A stretch of DNA of 36,451 nt from positions 1 to 36,451 of the forward strand of contig JBDRMN010000041.1 of NCBI GenBank assembly GCA_043812055.1, in the 5' to 3' direction. Origin of the DNA: JBDRMN01 sp043812055. Lineage in GTDB: Bacteria; Patescibacteriota; Gracilibacteria; JAHISY01. The notes under the pieces are model-generated. The model did not search any database. It was not told the origin of the DNA and was given only the letters and a program-made list of their open reading frames with translations. Below are positions 1 to 8,114 of the stretch, in pieces. Position 1 is the first letter of the stretch. Each line of letters opens with the position of its first letter. A program made the translations under genes and the position numbers.

Positions 1-803
1 TTCGGCAGCGCCTCCCAAAATTCCTTTTCACTGGCTACCGACTGCAACGCGAACTCACCTTTTTTTGCCAGCGGCAGAATCGTCGGTGCCTCAAGCGCGG
101 GCATGATCTTTTCAATTTTTTTCAGATCCTTCTCTTTGGCATTTAGCATTACGTATTTTTTGTTGCCAGCGGCCTGAACAGCTTCAATCCGTGCAATCAG
201 ATCCTCCAGCAACTTGACCTTCGCCGAACTCAGCTTCGGATCGGCGATCAGGGCTGCTTCGCTGCTAAAAATTGGCGGATCCAGCGGAACCAACCCGTGG
301 GCCTCGAGAGTCGTGCCCGTGTCTACAATGTCCGCAATCGCATCCGCTATGCCCATTTCCGGCGCGATCTCAGCCGAACCCGAGAGTTCCGCCAGCTTGA
401 TCGAAATACCAAGTTTGCGAAAAAACTTCTTGGTGGAGTTGGGGTATTCTGTAGCAATTACGGCGCGCCTGAGCGAGCGAGCTGTTTTGTATTTGGACTT
501 TTTGGGAACGGCTATCGCCAACCTGCATCGACCGAAACCGAGTGGTGTGATCTCACGAACGCGCTTACCGCTCTCTCGGACAATGTTTTGCCCGACAATT
601 CCGATATCAGCGCTTCCGCGAGAAACAAAGGCCGGGATATCATCATCGCGCAGGAGAATGATATCAGCCGGAAAATCTGTACACTTAAGCACGAGATACT
701 GACCATTGGCTACGAAGTTCAGGCCGATCTTCCTGAGCAGCTCAAAACTCTCTTCCGCCAGGCGGCCTTTCTTTTGTAGCGCGATCTTGAGTCTGGAAGG
801 CAT
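1..803 (-). CDS. hisG: ATP phosphoribosyltransferase, long form (HisG), 3' end cut by window edge
   Basis: HisG condenses ATP with phosphoribosyl pyrophosphate, the first committed step of histidine synthesis in the cytosol. The minus strand reads open from the ATG at 801-803 to the window edge (267 codons). The N-terminus MPSRLKIALQKKGRL, the periplasmic-binding-like core with SRGSADIGIVGQ, and DIVDTGTTLEAHGL are typical of the family. After about residue 205 the frame continues with an extra domain (KKYVMLNAKEKDLKKI), which marks the long, histidine-sensitive HisG with a C-terminal ACT-like regulatory domain, not the short HisZ-dependent form. About 20-30 residues are missing off the edge. 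The leader carries three AACCTT units and no Shine-Dalgarno site; TAAAAT at 854-859 (minus) is a possible -10. Identification is firm. Confidence 0.93.
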   Translation of the reverse strand, partial: MPSRLKIALQKKGRLAEESFELLRKIGLNFVANGQYLVLKCTDFPADIILLRDDDIPAFVSRGSADIGIVGQNIVRESGKRVREITPLGFGRCRLAIAVPKKSKYKTARSLRRAVIATEYPNSTKKFFRKLGISIKLAELSGSAEIAPEMGIADAIADIVDTGTTLEAHGLVPLDPPIFSSEAALIADPKLSSAKVKLLEDLIARIEAVQAAGNKKYVMLNAKEKDLKKIEKIMPALEAPTILPLAKKGEFALQSVASEKEFWEALP

Positions 804-818
804 CGGGAGAAGGACTGT

Positions 819-844
819 AAGGTTACTAAGGTTTATAAGGTTTG
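819..844. repeat. 9-bp AACCTT array in the hisG leader
   Basis: Three near-identical units of about 9 bp (read on the minus strand AAACCTTAT, AAACCTTAG, TAACCTTAC) lie just upstream of the hisG start. Closely similar arrays precede lysJ, the second ssb and secA. Confidence 0.75.
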
Positions 845-963
845 AACTCTCTAATTTTAGTACAAAAGTGCGAAATACCCCGCGACCTCAACTTATTGGG
901 AAGAAGAGGACTATATTGTGGCATGCTTTGGGGGAAAGGTCAAAGTGTGATTAGATCAAAAAT

Positions 964-993
964 TTGACAATCTATGCAATGACAGGTTAAAAT
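964..993 (+). promoter_or_regulatory. Candidate promoter TTGACA-N18-TAAAAT
   Basis: A perfect -35 (TTGACA, 964-969) is followed after 18 bp by TAAAAT (988-993). The -10 overlaps the first ATG of the next gene (992), so transcription would begin near 1000 and translation more likely begins at the GTG at 1016. Confidence 0.45.
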
Positions 994-2038
994 GGTATCC
1001 ACTTTAAAACATCGAGTGGCAAAAACATCGAATAAAAAACGTATCGATTGGAATTTTTGGCTCGGAAAACCAAAGCAGGGCGTAGGATATGTGGTTTTAT
1101 CAGGACTGTTGAATGTTGTTCTTGCCGTATGGGTACTACCACCACTACAAGGTTATGCTAATGCTGACGCAAACCACGCAATCGAAACGAGAATGACCGG
1201 ATGGTATAAAATCGAACCCCAATCAACCAATAATAAAATAAAGCTGGGTGAGCTAAATTGGATACCTGTAACCACTACCAACAGGGGGCAGTTCGCATGG
1301 AATCTCCCAAGCTCTGAAAAAAAGTATTTTCTTTCTGTAAAACACCCAAATATTCTCAGGGGTGCATATTTTAGTCTTGCAGAAGACAGCGCTGAATTTA
1401 TTGAAACTGATTTAAACGGAGAGGTTAAATATCCGCTACCACCAATGAATTCTGAAGACTCCGTAGAGGTAAAAATTGCGTTGGCTTTAGCTTTTGGGAT
1501 AGAAAATCAAAATAAAATAATATCATTCGGCATAATCGACGCCACCTGCAAAGATAATGCTGGGTGCTTATCTCAAAACGAGAAAGAGATTGATTTTGAG
1601 ATTAACGGTGAACTTGCTAGCGCAAAGACGGTTGTGCTCAGCAGCATCGACAAGAAAATACAGTCTGACTTAATTGTCCAAGAGGTTACTGGGTTCCTAA
1701 AAAGCAACGACTTGATCCAGGAGCGATCGAAGGGGGGTAATTTTGGAACCCTTGAGGAAGATATCATTTATACAGACAACCCAAACTATGAAATATTGTG
1801 GCAACTAAAACTATTCTTCGCGGAAAGAGAAAGGACTCTGTCTATAAAAACATTCGAGGAATATAGAAATGACTTTGAGGCTGGATTGCTAGCTCCTCAA
1901 CCCGACACTAGTTGGGACTTGTCCCAACAAAATTGGGACGCACGAATACGTCTGGACGCCTCCCTTATGTATGTTAACGAAATAGCAAAAAATGAAAACA
2001 AAGCAGCAGATGTTATCATCACAATTTCAAATCCTTAA
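992..2038 (+). CDS. Hypothetical protein with one N-terminal membrane segment
   Basis: I do not recognise this 348-residue protein. A basic N-terminus (KHRVAKTSNKKR) is followed by one hydrophobic stretch at about residues 31-54 (GYVVLSGLLNVVLAVWVLPP), then a roughly 290-residue charged, AT-rich-coded soluble part, probably outside the membrane. This is a signal anchor, or a signal peptide without a clear cleavage site. Many AAA, AAT and ATA codons set it apart from its GC-richer neighbours, which suggests later acquisition. A promoter-like TTGACA/TAAAAT overlaps the first ATG, so the true start may be GTG at 1016 (VAKTSNKK), eight codons on. It converges with the pyrophosphatase gene. No catalytic motif is visible. 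Confidence 0.7.
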   Translation: MVSTLKHRVAKTSNKKRIDWNFWLGKPKQGVGYVVLSGLLNVVLAVWVLPPLQGYANADANHAIETRMTGWYKIEPQSTNNKIKLGELNWIPVTTTNRGQFAWNLPSSEKKYFLSVKHPNILRGAYFSLAEDSAEFIETDLNGEVKYPLPPMNSEDSVEVKIALALAFGIENQNKIISFGIIDATCKDNAGCLSQNEKEIDFEINGELASAKTVVLSSIDKKIQSDLIVQEVTGFLKSNDLIQERSKGGNFGTLEEDIIYTDNPNYEILWQLKLFFAERERTLSIKTFEEYRNDFEAGLLAPQPDTSWDLSQQNWDARIRLDASLMYVNEIAKNENKAADVIITISNP

Positions 2039-2114
2039 TTTATCTCAGTCCGTACTTCCCCTTCAGTGCAGCCAAAACAAAAAAGAGGCCAACTCTCTCA
2101 AGTCAGCCCCTTTG

Positions 2115-2143
2115 GTTTCACGTTTCAGGCTTCACGCTTCACG
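2115..2143. repeat. TTCACG heptamer array
   Basis: Degenerate 7-bp units (TTTCACG, TTTCAGG, CTTCACG, CTTCACG) sit between the convergent membrane-protein and pyrophosphatase genes and reach into the end of the latter. The same phrase recurs once near 29283 (CACGCTTCACG). Confidence 0.6.
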
Positions 2144-4205
2144 ATAAAAACCACGGCAAAAACACCAGCGACACCACCGTCATCAGCTTAATCAGAATGT
2201 TTAACGACGGCCCGGCAGTGTCTTTGAACGGATCGCCGACGGTGTCACCCACTATCGCCGCGTGATGGGCTGGCGAACCTTTGCCGCCGAATTTACCACC
2301 CTCGATGTATTTCTTCGCATTGTCCCAAGCGCCACCGGCATTCGCCATGAAGATCGCGAGCATCACCCCTACAACCAGGGCCCCGGCGAGCATGCCACCC
2401 AGAGCCTGCACGTCCCAGGAACCGATGAGGATCGGGCTAAGGATGGCGACGAGCCCCGGGAGGATCATTTGCTTGAGTGAGCCATCAGTGGAAATCTTCA
2501 CGCAACGCGCTGCATCCGGTGGAGTCGTACCCTCCATGATTCCAGGGATTTCCTTGAACTGGCGTCGAACCTCTTGAACCATTGAGAAAGCCGCATTCCC
2601 CACCGCCCGCATCGTAAGTGAGGAGAAGACGAAGGGCAGAATGCCACCGATCAAGAGACCGATGATAACCGTCGGTGTGTTGATGTCGAGAATGAGCGGA
2701 GTGCCGTCGAGACCGGCTCCCTGTGAAAAGGCGGAGAAAAGGGCGAGCGCGGTGAGCGCGGCCGAACCGATCGCGAAGCCTTTGCCGATCGCGGCTGTGG
2801 TGTTGCCGACGGCGTCGAGCGCGTCAGTGCGTTCACGAACTTCTTTCGGGAGCTCGGCCATCTCAGCGAGACCGCCGGCATTATCCGCGACAGGACCGTA
2901 GGCGTCGATGCCGAGCGAAATGCCGAGCGTGCTAAGCATGCCGACAGCAGCCAAAGCCACACCGTAAACTCCCGCGAAGTAATTCGCGACGAAGATGGCG
3001 AGACAGATGAAGAGCACGGGAGTCGCGACGGATTCCATGCCGGTCGCCAGCCCGTGGATGATGTTGGTCGCCGCACCCGTCTCGGATTGACGGGCGATGT
3101 TTTGGGCCGGGCGGGTGTGGGTGGAAGTGTAGTACTCCGTGACCTGCCCGATGATAACCCCGATCAAGATGCCGGAAATCGCCGCGTAAAAGAGGTTCAT
3201 ACCGAGCACCCCCTCGGGGAGGGTGAAGACGGAATTCGTCAGCCAGTAAACGGCGGCAATCGTGAGAATCGAAGCAATGATGAGTCCGCGGTTGAGAGCG
3301 GCGTGAATTTTTTCCTCGTTCTTCGTCTTCACGAAGAAAGTGCCGACAACCGAAGCGAGAATGCCGAAACCGGCAACCGCCAGCGGGAGAATCACCATTG
3401 AGGCCATGTTTTCCCGAGTACCAAACATGAAAGCCCCGAGCGTCATCGCGGCCACAATTGAGCCGACATAGGATTCAAAAAGATCCGCACCCATACCCGC
3501 CACGTCCCCCACGTTATCACCCACGTTGTCGGCAATCGTGGCTGGGTTGCGCGGATCGTCTTCGGGAATACCGGCTTCAACTTTGCCGACCAGATCAGCA
3601 CCGACGTCCGCCGCCTTCGTAAAAATTCCGCCACCGACACGAGCGAAGAGCGCGATCGAAGAAGCACCGAAACTGAAACCGAGGATCTCACCGAGAGTCG
3701 TCGGATTGATCGTCGCTCCCCCGTCTGTGTAGAAATAAAAGAAAGTCGTGAGTCCCAGTAGGGCCAAGCCGACCACACTCATCCCCATCACCGTACCGGA
3801 AGAAAAGGCTACTCCGAGTGCGCTTGCCAGACTCTGCGTCGCCGCCTGGGTCGTCCGCACGGCTGCTCGGGTCGCCGTGTGCATGCCGAAGTAACCGGCA
3901 AGCGCCGAAGCCACGGCGCCGGTAACGAAAGCAATCGCGGTCCGGATTCCCAAACCCTCGGTTCCGGAAAAGCCTAATGCCAACGCTACGATCACAACAA
4001 AAACCGCCAGCCACCTGTATTCCGCGTTGAGAAACGCCGCCGCGCCTTTTTGGACCTGCACGGAGATTGCCTGCATTTTTTCCGAACCCTGGTCGCGCCT
4101 CATAATTATGAAGTACTTGATCACCGCGAAGAGAAGAGCGAAAACAGCTGTACCTGCAGCGAGGAAAACGGCGTTTGAGGAGACAAACGAAAGGATGGCC
4201 TGCAT
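2139..4205 (-). CDS. hppA: Membrane-bound ion-translocating pyrophosphatase, K+-dependent type
   Basis: This integral membrane enzyme couples pyrophosphate hydrolysis to pumping H+ or Na+ out of the cytoplasm. At 688 residues it is full length, with about 16 hydrophobic segments. The substrate-site signature is intact at residues 216-243 (DDPRNPATIADNVGDNVGD followed by VAGMGADLFE), and the C-terminal site contains GDTVGDPFKDTAGPS. At the K+ determinant the sequence reads GNTTAAIGKG, with Ala471 and Gly474; K+-independent enzymes have Lys and Thr there, so a K+-dependent enzyme is expected. Whether the pumped ion is Na+ or H+ cannot be decided by eye. The leader reads AACCTTTTTTTCT before the ATG and has no Shine-Dalgarno sequence. 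It fits an energy-limited fermentative cell. Confidence 0.96.
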   Translation of the reverse strand: MQAILSFVSSNAVFLAAGTAVFALLFAVIKYFIIMRRDQGSEKMQAISVQVQKGAAAFLNAEYRWLAVFVVIVALALGFSGTEGLGIRTAIAFVTGAVASALAGYFGMHTATRAAVRTTQAATQSLASALGVAFSSGTVMGMSVVGLALLGLTTFFYFYTDGGATINPTTLGEILGFSFGASSIALFARVGGGIFTKAADVGADLVGKVEAGIPEDDPRNPATIADNVGDNVGDVAGMGADLFESYVGSIVAAMTLGAFMFGTRENMASMVILPLAVAGFGILASVVGTFFVKTKNEEKIHAALNRGLIIASILTIAAVYWLTNSVFTLPEGVLGMNLFYAAISGILIGVIIGQVTEYYTSTHTRPAQNIARQSETGAATNIIHGLATGMESVATPVLFICLAIFVANYFAGVYGVALAAVGMLSTLGISLGIDAYGPVADNAGGLAEMAELPKEVRERTDALDAVGNTTAAIGKGFAIGSAALTALALFSAFSQGAGLDGTPLILDINTPTVIIGLLIGGILPFVFSSLTMRAVGNAAFSMVQEVRRQFKEIPGIMEGTTPPDAARCVKISTDGSLKQMILPGLVAILSPILIGSWDVQALGGMLAGALVVGVMLAIFMANAGGAWDNAKKYIEGGKFGGKGSPAHHAAIVGDTVGDPFKDTAGPSLNILIKLMTVVSLVFLPWFLS

Positions 4206-4259
4206 AGAAAAAAAGGTTAGATTTTAAGTAGGTGGATTTTAGGGAAAAGTGTCCTTCTG

Positions 4260-4294
4260 GACAAGCCACGTTATTCGCGAACGACAGTGGCAAG
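4260..4294. repeat. 35-bp palindromic repeat, copy 1
   Basis: An imperfect palindrome starting GACAAGCCACGT, with centre ATTCGCGAA and ending GTGGCAAG, directly abuts the stop codon of the next gene. Related copies lie at 15311-15345 (inverted) and 19365-19398. Confidence 0.7.
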
Positions 4295-4735
4295 CTAGCC
4301 AAAGAATTCACTCCAGCGTTTTCTCATATCCTTAATCCATTCTTTCGAAAGAAATTTCTTTTTCGGCTCTTCTTCCTCTTCCTTTGGCTTTGGCAACAGA
4401 CTCGTAAGGAAGCTCGCTAGTACCCTAAGTTGTTGTGGGCTGTAACCTTTAAGTTCGTCTGCAAGTTTAGGGTTTTCCTGTTCTAAAGAATTAAGTGGTT
4501 GTGCGAAGGCTTTGCTGTGTTTTCCGTGGGTAATCCCTGTTATCACACTGCGCATATCCATATTCCATGTCGAGCTTGAGTTCGGTGCAAGTACATGAAT
4601 ACCAATAGCCAAATCTAAAATATACTCAGCTATGCCAGCACCAACAGCAGCCCTGTAAGCTTCTGTGTTTTTAATCTCCGCAATTCTCGCTTCTTCTTCG
4701 CAAAGCTCCGAACCTTCTTGTGTAACTTCAGCCAT
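4295..4735 (-). CDS. Hypothetical soluble protein, 146 residues
   Basis: Not recognised. The protein begins MAEVTQEGSELCEEEARIAE, has a mildly hydrophobic middle (about residues 30-50, GAGIAEYILDLAIGIHVLAP) and ends with an acidic run (KPKEEEEEPKKKF) followed by a basic, aromatic tail (KEWIKDMRKRWSEFFG). That arrangement of hinge and amphipathic tail could peripherally contact membrane or a partner, but this is speculation. It lies on the minus strand between lysK and the pyrophosphatase, 88 and 89 bp from each, so it may be its own transcript. Its 3' end touches a 35-bp palindromic repeat. The codon pattern resembles its neighbours. Called because the reading frame is long, the start is clean and nothing else is coded here. 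Confidence 0.65.
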   Translation of the reverse strand: MAEVTQEGSELCEEEARIAEIKNTEAYRAAVGAGIAEYILDLAIGIHVLAPNSSSTWNMDMRSVITGITHGKHSKAFAQPLNSLEQENPKLADELKGYSPQQLRVLASFLTSLLPKPKEEEEEPKKKFLSKEWIKDMRKRWSEFFG

Positions 4736-4823
4736 AATTCAGGGTTTAAGAAATAAAGATAGTTGACCATCGTAGGTAATTTTCAAGTGAAAATCAAATT
4801 TTGTGTTTGGTCTTCAGGGATAC

Positions 4824-5888
4824 TTACAAGCTCCCATCCAGCTTCACCAAAACACTCGTCAAAACCTCAATCGCCTTCTCAAATTCTTTTAAACTCAGTC
4901 GCTCCTCCGACGTGTGATCCAGGTTGCTGTCCCCCGGCCCGTAACTCACCATCGGCACATCCGGGAAGGCTTTCATGAAAGTATTCATGTCTGCTGTCCC
5001 GGTCTTGACCTTGAAGACCGGCTTACCACCTTGCTCTCGGATCGAGGAAAGGAATGCTCGCACGACCGGAGTGTTTTTCGAGGCCAGACAGGCTTCCTCA
5101 GTCCCCCAGTTTTGAAGATAGCTAACTTCTCCGCCGTTGCTCGATGCATCAATTACCTTTTTGAGCTCACCAAACTTAAAGTCCAGCGGCGTTCGGAAAT
5201 TCACCCGGACCTTCACCTGCTCCACCCCACTGACTTCATCGTAAACGAACTTCTCTACCCGCTGCTGCAAGCCATCCCAGGCGCCTTTACCTTTATTAAG
5301 TTTCTCCGCGAATTGTCGGATCTTCTCTGTGAACGCAATTGCGTCTTCGATCACGTTCGATGTGGCCAGGTTGGCCGAATGAACCACGGGTTTTCGTTGG
5401 AAGTATTCTACTGTCGCCACTCCTTTGTAACCCAGCGTGATTCCCTGCCAGTCTGAAGGCTCACCGACGATTACCGCAGCCGGCGCATTAACCTTCTCCG
5501 CCAGCACTCGCGCACCTACTCCGCTTTTCTCCTCTTGAACGACTCCGGCTACAATTATTTTCGTATTCTTCAACTTCTTGGAAGCTTGAAGCGCGGCAAA
5601 TACAAAAGTCGCGAAAGCACCTTTCGCATCCACACTACCCCGACCCCAGAGCTCGCCTTTCTCTACTTTTACCGGCAGAGAAGGCTGTACTGTGTCGATA
5701 TGCCCGAGTAAGATTATTTCTTTCTTCCCAGGACCAATCTCGAGAACAACGTTATTGAAGTGGTCTACCTCTACTTTTTCAAAACCCAGCTTCTGGCCTT
5801 GCTCGGCAATAAACTGCGTAAGTTCTTCCTCCCGGCTACTGGGGGAATTTATTTTCACTATTTCGGTAAGGAATTCGGTAGCTTGCAT
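4824..5888 (-). CDS. lysK: [LysW]-lysine/ornithine hydrolase (LysK/ArgE-like M20 peptidase)
   Basis: A 354-residue M20-family metallohydrolase. The zinc ligands are in place: GHIDTV (His63, Asp65), GRGSVDAKG (Asp87) and the catalytic VVQEEKSG (Glu119/Glu120). The C-terminal KTGTADMN and SYGPGDSNLDHTSEER are much closer to Thermus/archaeal LysK, which releases lysine or ornithine from the carrier protein LysW, than to classical ArgE or DapE. It starts 6 bp after the stop of the aminotransferase gene, so the two are one operon: LysJ makes the amino acid on its carrier, LysK frees it. LysW, LysX, LysY and LysZ are not in the window. Whether the product is lysine, ornithine or both cannot be told from sequence. 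Confidence 0.88.
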   Translation of the reverse strand: MQATEFLTEIVKINSPSSREEELTQFIAEQGQKLGFEKVEVDHFNNVVLEIGPGKKEIILLGHIDTVQPSLPVKVEKGELWGRGSVDAKGAFATFVFAALQASKKLKNTKIIVAGVVQEEKSGVGARVLAEKVNAPAAVIVGEPSDWQGITLGYKGVATVEYFQRKPVVHSANLATSNVIEDAIAFTEKIRQFAEKLNKGKGAWDGLQQRVEKFVYDEVSGVEQVKVRVNFRTPLDFKFGELKKVIDASSNGGEVSYLQNWGTEEACLASKNTPVVRAFLSSIREQGGKPVFKVKTGTADMNTFMKAFPDVPMVSYGPGDSNLDHTSEERLSLKEFEKAIEVLTSVLVKLDGSL

Positions 5889-5894
5889 GGGTCT

Positions 5895-7082
5895 CTATTT
5901 TAAAACGTTGGTGATGCTCTTGGTAACTTTTTTGATCTGCTCTTCCGTAATCACCAACGGCGGCAACAGTCGAAATGCCTTCGGTCCTGTGGGCAGTACG
6001 AGCACTCCCTCCTCCTGAAGCTTGTCTACAATCGGCTTCGCAGGAACGGTTAATTCAACGGCAATCATTAGGCCGATTCCTCGTACTTCCTTAACCCCCC
6101 AGATATCTGGGGGGTTAACTGTTGATACTAGAGGCTTGGCGGAGATTAGTTTTTCCAGCTCTTTTTTCAAGAACTTGCCTTTCTCCTCCGCCTGCTTTGC
6201 CAGCTTCTCTTTCTCGCAAAAATCAAGAACAGCGAGCGCCGCGGCACAGGCAGGAATATTCCCACCGAAAGTCGAGGCGTGGAGGCCCTGAACTTTTTTG
6301 TCACCAAATAGGTCACTTCGGATCGCTGTAACCCCAATCGGATAACCGCCGGCAAGTGCTTTCGCCAGGCAGACGATGTCGGGCTGGATATCGAAATGCT
6401 CGAGGGCGAGAAATTTACCCGTTCGGCAGATGCCCGATTGAACTTCGTCGATTATTAATAGCGCTCCGTGCTGATCACAAAGCTTTCGAATTTCGGCGAA
6501 GAACTCTTTCGTTCCGGCATGAATCCCGCCTTCACCCTGGATTGGCTCCAGGATAACTGCCGCTGTTTCAGCATCAATTTTCTCTTCAAGAGTTTCCGCT
6601 TTGTTGAACGCGAAGAAGTCCACACCGGGAAGGAGCGGCTCGAACGGCTCTCGGAATTCCGGTTTCCACGTCACGGAAAGCGCACCCAGTGTCCGACCGT
6701 GGAAGCTTCGTTTGGCGGCCAGAATTTTTTGCTTGCCGGTCGCTAGCCGCGCAAATTTGAGGGCGGCCTCGACTGCTTCTGTCCCCGAGTTGCTGAGAAA
6801 GAACTTGGAAATTCCCTTTGGCATTTTCTCGGCCAACTTCTTGAATAGTTCCTCCCGGGTCGGATGCGGGTGTCGGGACGTCGCAAACGCGTAACCGTCC
6901 CAAGCCTGCTGGACAGCTTTAGCAACCGCTTCATTCGCGTGACCCACATTCATCACTCCATGACCGCCGACGCAGTCAATGTACTCCTTGCCTTCGGAGT
7001 CCTGCACAAGCGCGCCAGAACCACTCACGATTGAGAGATCATTCTGTGAGTAAACGCCGACGGAAAGTTCGTATTCTGACAT
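5895..7082 (-). CDS. lysJ: [LysW]-aminoadipate/glutamate semialdehyde aminotransferase (LysJ/ArgD type)
   Basis: A class III PLP aminotransferase of 395 residues that aminates the carrier-bound semialdehyde in lysine or ornithine synthesis. Visible motifs are SNSGTEAVEAALKFAR (98-113), SFHGRTLGALS (126-136), LEPIQGEGG (178-186), IIDEVQSG (210-217) and the PLP lysine in LAKALAGG (Lys241). The ending LPTGPKAFRLLPPLVITEEQI resembles LysJ more than acetylornithine aminotransferases of enteric bacteria. The operon continues into lysK after 6 bp. The leader carries AACCTT repeats instead of a Shine-Dalgarno site. Residues 322-331 (VNPPDIWGVK) are encoded by a perfect 28-bp palindrome just before EVRGIGLM, probably an in-frame repeat insertion. 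Confidence 0.92.
   Translation of the reverse strand: MSEYELSVGVYSQNDLSIVSGSGALVQDSEGKEYIDCVGGHGVMNVGHANEAVAKAVQQAWDGYAFATSRHPHPTREELFKKLAEKMPKGISKFFLSNSGTEAVEAALKFARLATGKQKILAAKRSFHGRTLGALSVTWKPEFREPFEPLLPGVDFFAFNKAETLEEKIDAETAAVILEPIQGEGGIHAGTKEFFAEIRKLCDQHGALLIIDEVQSGICRTGKFLALEHFDIQPDIVCLAKALAGGYPIGVTAIRSDLFGDKKVQGLHASTFGGNIPACAAALAVLDFCEKEKLAKQAEEKGKFLKKELEKLISAKPLVSTVNPPDIWGVKEVRGIGLMIAVELTVPAKPIVDKLQEEGVLVLPTGPKAFRLLPPLVITEEQIKKVTKSITNVLK
6091..6118. repeat. Perfect 28-bp palindrome inside lysJ
   Basis: The half site TTAACCCCCCAGAT is followed directly by its exact reverse complement. It encodes residues 322-331 of LysJ in frame. A perfect 28-bp palindrome is not expected in coding sequence by chance and resembles palindromic mini-elements inserted into genes. 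Confidence 0.85.
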
Positions 7083-7087
7083 TTCGG

Positions 7088-7114
7088 AAGGTTGCTAAGG
7101 TTTAGAAGGTTTGA
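7088..7114. repeat. 9-bp AACCTT array in the lysJ leader
   Basis: On the minus strand the units AAACCTTCT, AAACCTTAG and CAACCTTCC run straight up to the lysJ start codon. The array nearly matches the hisG leader array. Confidence 0.75.
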
Positions 7115-7213
7115 TTACCCTAAAACTCCTTGAGGCTTGCATAATAGATGAAAATATTTTAAACTAAATATACGTTCTTTGAAAGATCGAGCAGCTTTTT
7201 CGCCCTCCACAAA

Positions 7214-7266
7214 CTGTTCCCTGTTCCCTGACACCTGCCTGCCTGCCGAAGCTTCGGCGAAGGCGG
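7214..7266. repeat. GTTCCCT heptamers followed by GC-rich palindrome
   Basis: CTGTTCCCTGTTCCCTGA (7-bp units) is followed by CCTGCCTGCC and the palindrome GCCGAAGCTTCGGC plus GAAGGCGGG. It lies just upstream of the tmRNA gene. The same heptamer recurs near secA (24978-25003) and in nadB (35491-35526). Confidence 0.65.
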
Positions 7267-7278
7267 GTTCCCTGACAT

Positions 7279-7699
7279 GGGGATGCCAGGCTTCGACAGA
7301 GAGGTTCTCGGGCGTGAAACCGCAACCACGGGGTCGCACCGTCCCCCGTTAGATCCGGCAGTGCAAAAACAACTGCTAAAAACTTTTTAGCTCGTGCGGC
7401 TGAAGGCTTCACCGCCCTCTTTCGCACTCCGCAGCTTGCGTTCGCGCAAATTGCGTAAATCGATTTGAGCTTCGGCTCGTCGTGGCTACTTGAAATTTTG
7501 TCTGTCTGTTTCAAGCTAGTTCCACCCGACAGACTAGCAATCCCGTCGCCCGCAGGGTACGCGAAAACTTAGGGCTTGAGGCTTTGGAGCTTTTGACTCG
7601 CTTTCTATTCCAAGGTCCGAGAATTCAAAACGAGTTATGGTTGTAAACGGTCCACGTGCGACTCTTTGGACGCGGGTTCAATTCCCGCCATCTCCACCA
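7279..7699 (+). ncRNA. ssrA: Transfer-messenger RNA (tmRNA)
   Basis: tmRNA rescues stalled ribosomes and tags the unfinished protein. The 5' end GGGGATGCCAGGCTTCGACA and 3' end GACGCGGGTTCAATTCCCGCC, then ATCTCCACCA, form the tRNA-like domain: GGGGATG pairs with CATCTCC (one G-U), with discriminator A and encoded CCA at 7697-7699. Length is 421 nt, one-piece. The best tag frame begins at GCA 7363-7365 after a CAGT resembling the E. coli TAGTC context and runs 31 codons to TAA at 7456-7458, giving AKTTAKNFLARAAEG at its start and QLAFAQIA at its end. That is longer than the usual 10-15 residues, but the end is hydrophobic with a final Ala as degradation tags require. A GCA at 7358-7360 would give a 10-codon tag ending in F, which I consider less likely. 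Confidence 0.93.
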
Positions 7700-7730
7700 T
7701 CCTTCGTCCGCCGCGGCGGACTACGGATGG
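7697..7730. repeat. Hairpin overlapping the CCA end of tmRNA
   Basis: CCATCCTTCGTCCGCC pairs with GGCGGACTACGGATGG (two mismatches). The stem starts at the CCA of tmRNA. No T-run follows, so it may be a 3' processing or stability element, or a repeat, and not a standard terminator. Confidence 0.6.
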
Positions 7731-7852
7731 CAGGCCAGCCTTACTCTAAGTGTCAAACTCTGGAGATGTTTGGCGAAGGATGGGCAGCCAGTTTTATGAA
7801 CTAAACATGAACTACCCGTTCACAGTTTTGAAGAAAGAAATAAGATTGGGCT

Positions 7853-8095
7853 GTGTTTTGCGTTTACATTCTTCACAGCATCAAGGCACCAACGCAGATT
7901 TACGTTGGTTTTTCGACAAATCCACAGAAAAGGTTATCAGCCCACAATGCTGGCCAGTCTCCTCACACAAATAGGCTCAGGCCCTGGAAAATTACATCCT
8001 ATTTTGCTTTCGAAGACGAAAGAAGGGCGCACGAGTTTGAGAAATATCTAAAAACATCTTACGGTATCGCCTTCCGCAACAAACACCTAATTTAA
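7853..8095 (+). CDS. Small GIY-YIG domain protein
   Basis: An 80-residue single-domain protein of the GIY-YIG nuclease superfamily, starting at GTG. The GIY motif is VYI (4-6), the YIG motif YVG (17-19), followed by Arg27, HNAG (31-34) and the candidate metal-binding glutamate in EFEKYL (61-66). The ending FRNKHLI is shared almost exactly with the GIY-YIG protein at 34752-34994, so the two are close paralogues. Such stand-alone domains (UPF0213/YhbQ-like) are common in CPR genomes, with poorly known function; repair nuclease or homing-type endonuclease are the usual proposals. It lies about 150 bp after tmRNA and 19 bp before a second GIY-YIG gene. Confidence 0.82.
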   Translation: MFCVYILHSIKAPTQIYVGFSTNPQKRLSAHNAGQSPHTNRLRPWKITSYFAFEDERRAHEFEKYLKTSYGIAFRNKHLI

Positions 8096-8114
8096 ATTAA
8101 GATAGGGCCCAGAC

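Noticed and set aside
2041..2114. Terminator between the convergent genes
   Set aside because: AAAGAGGCC and GCCCCTTT could pair, but the stem is poor and the T-run short, so I did not list it.
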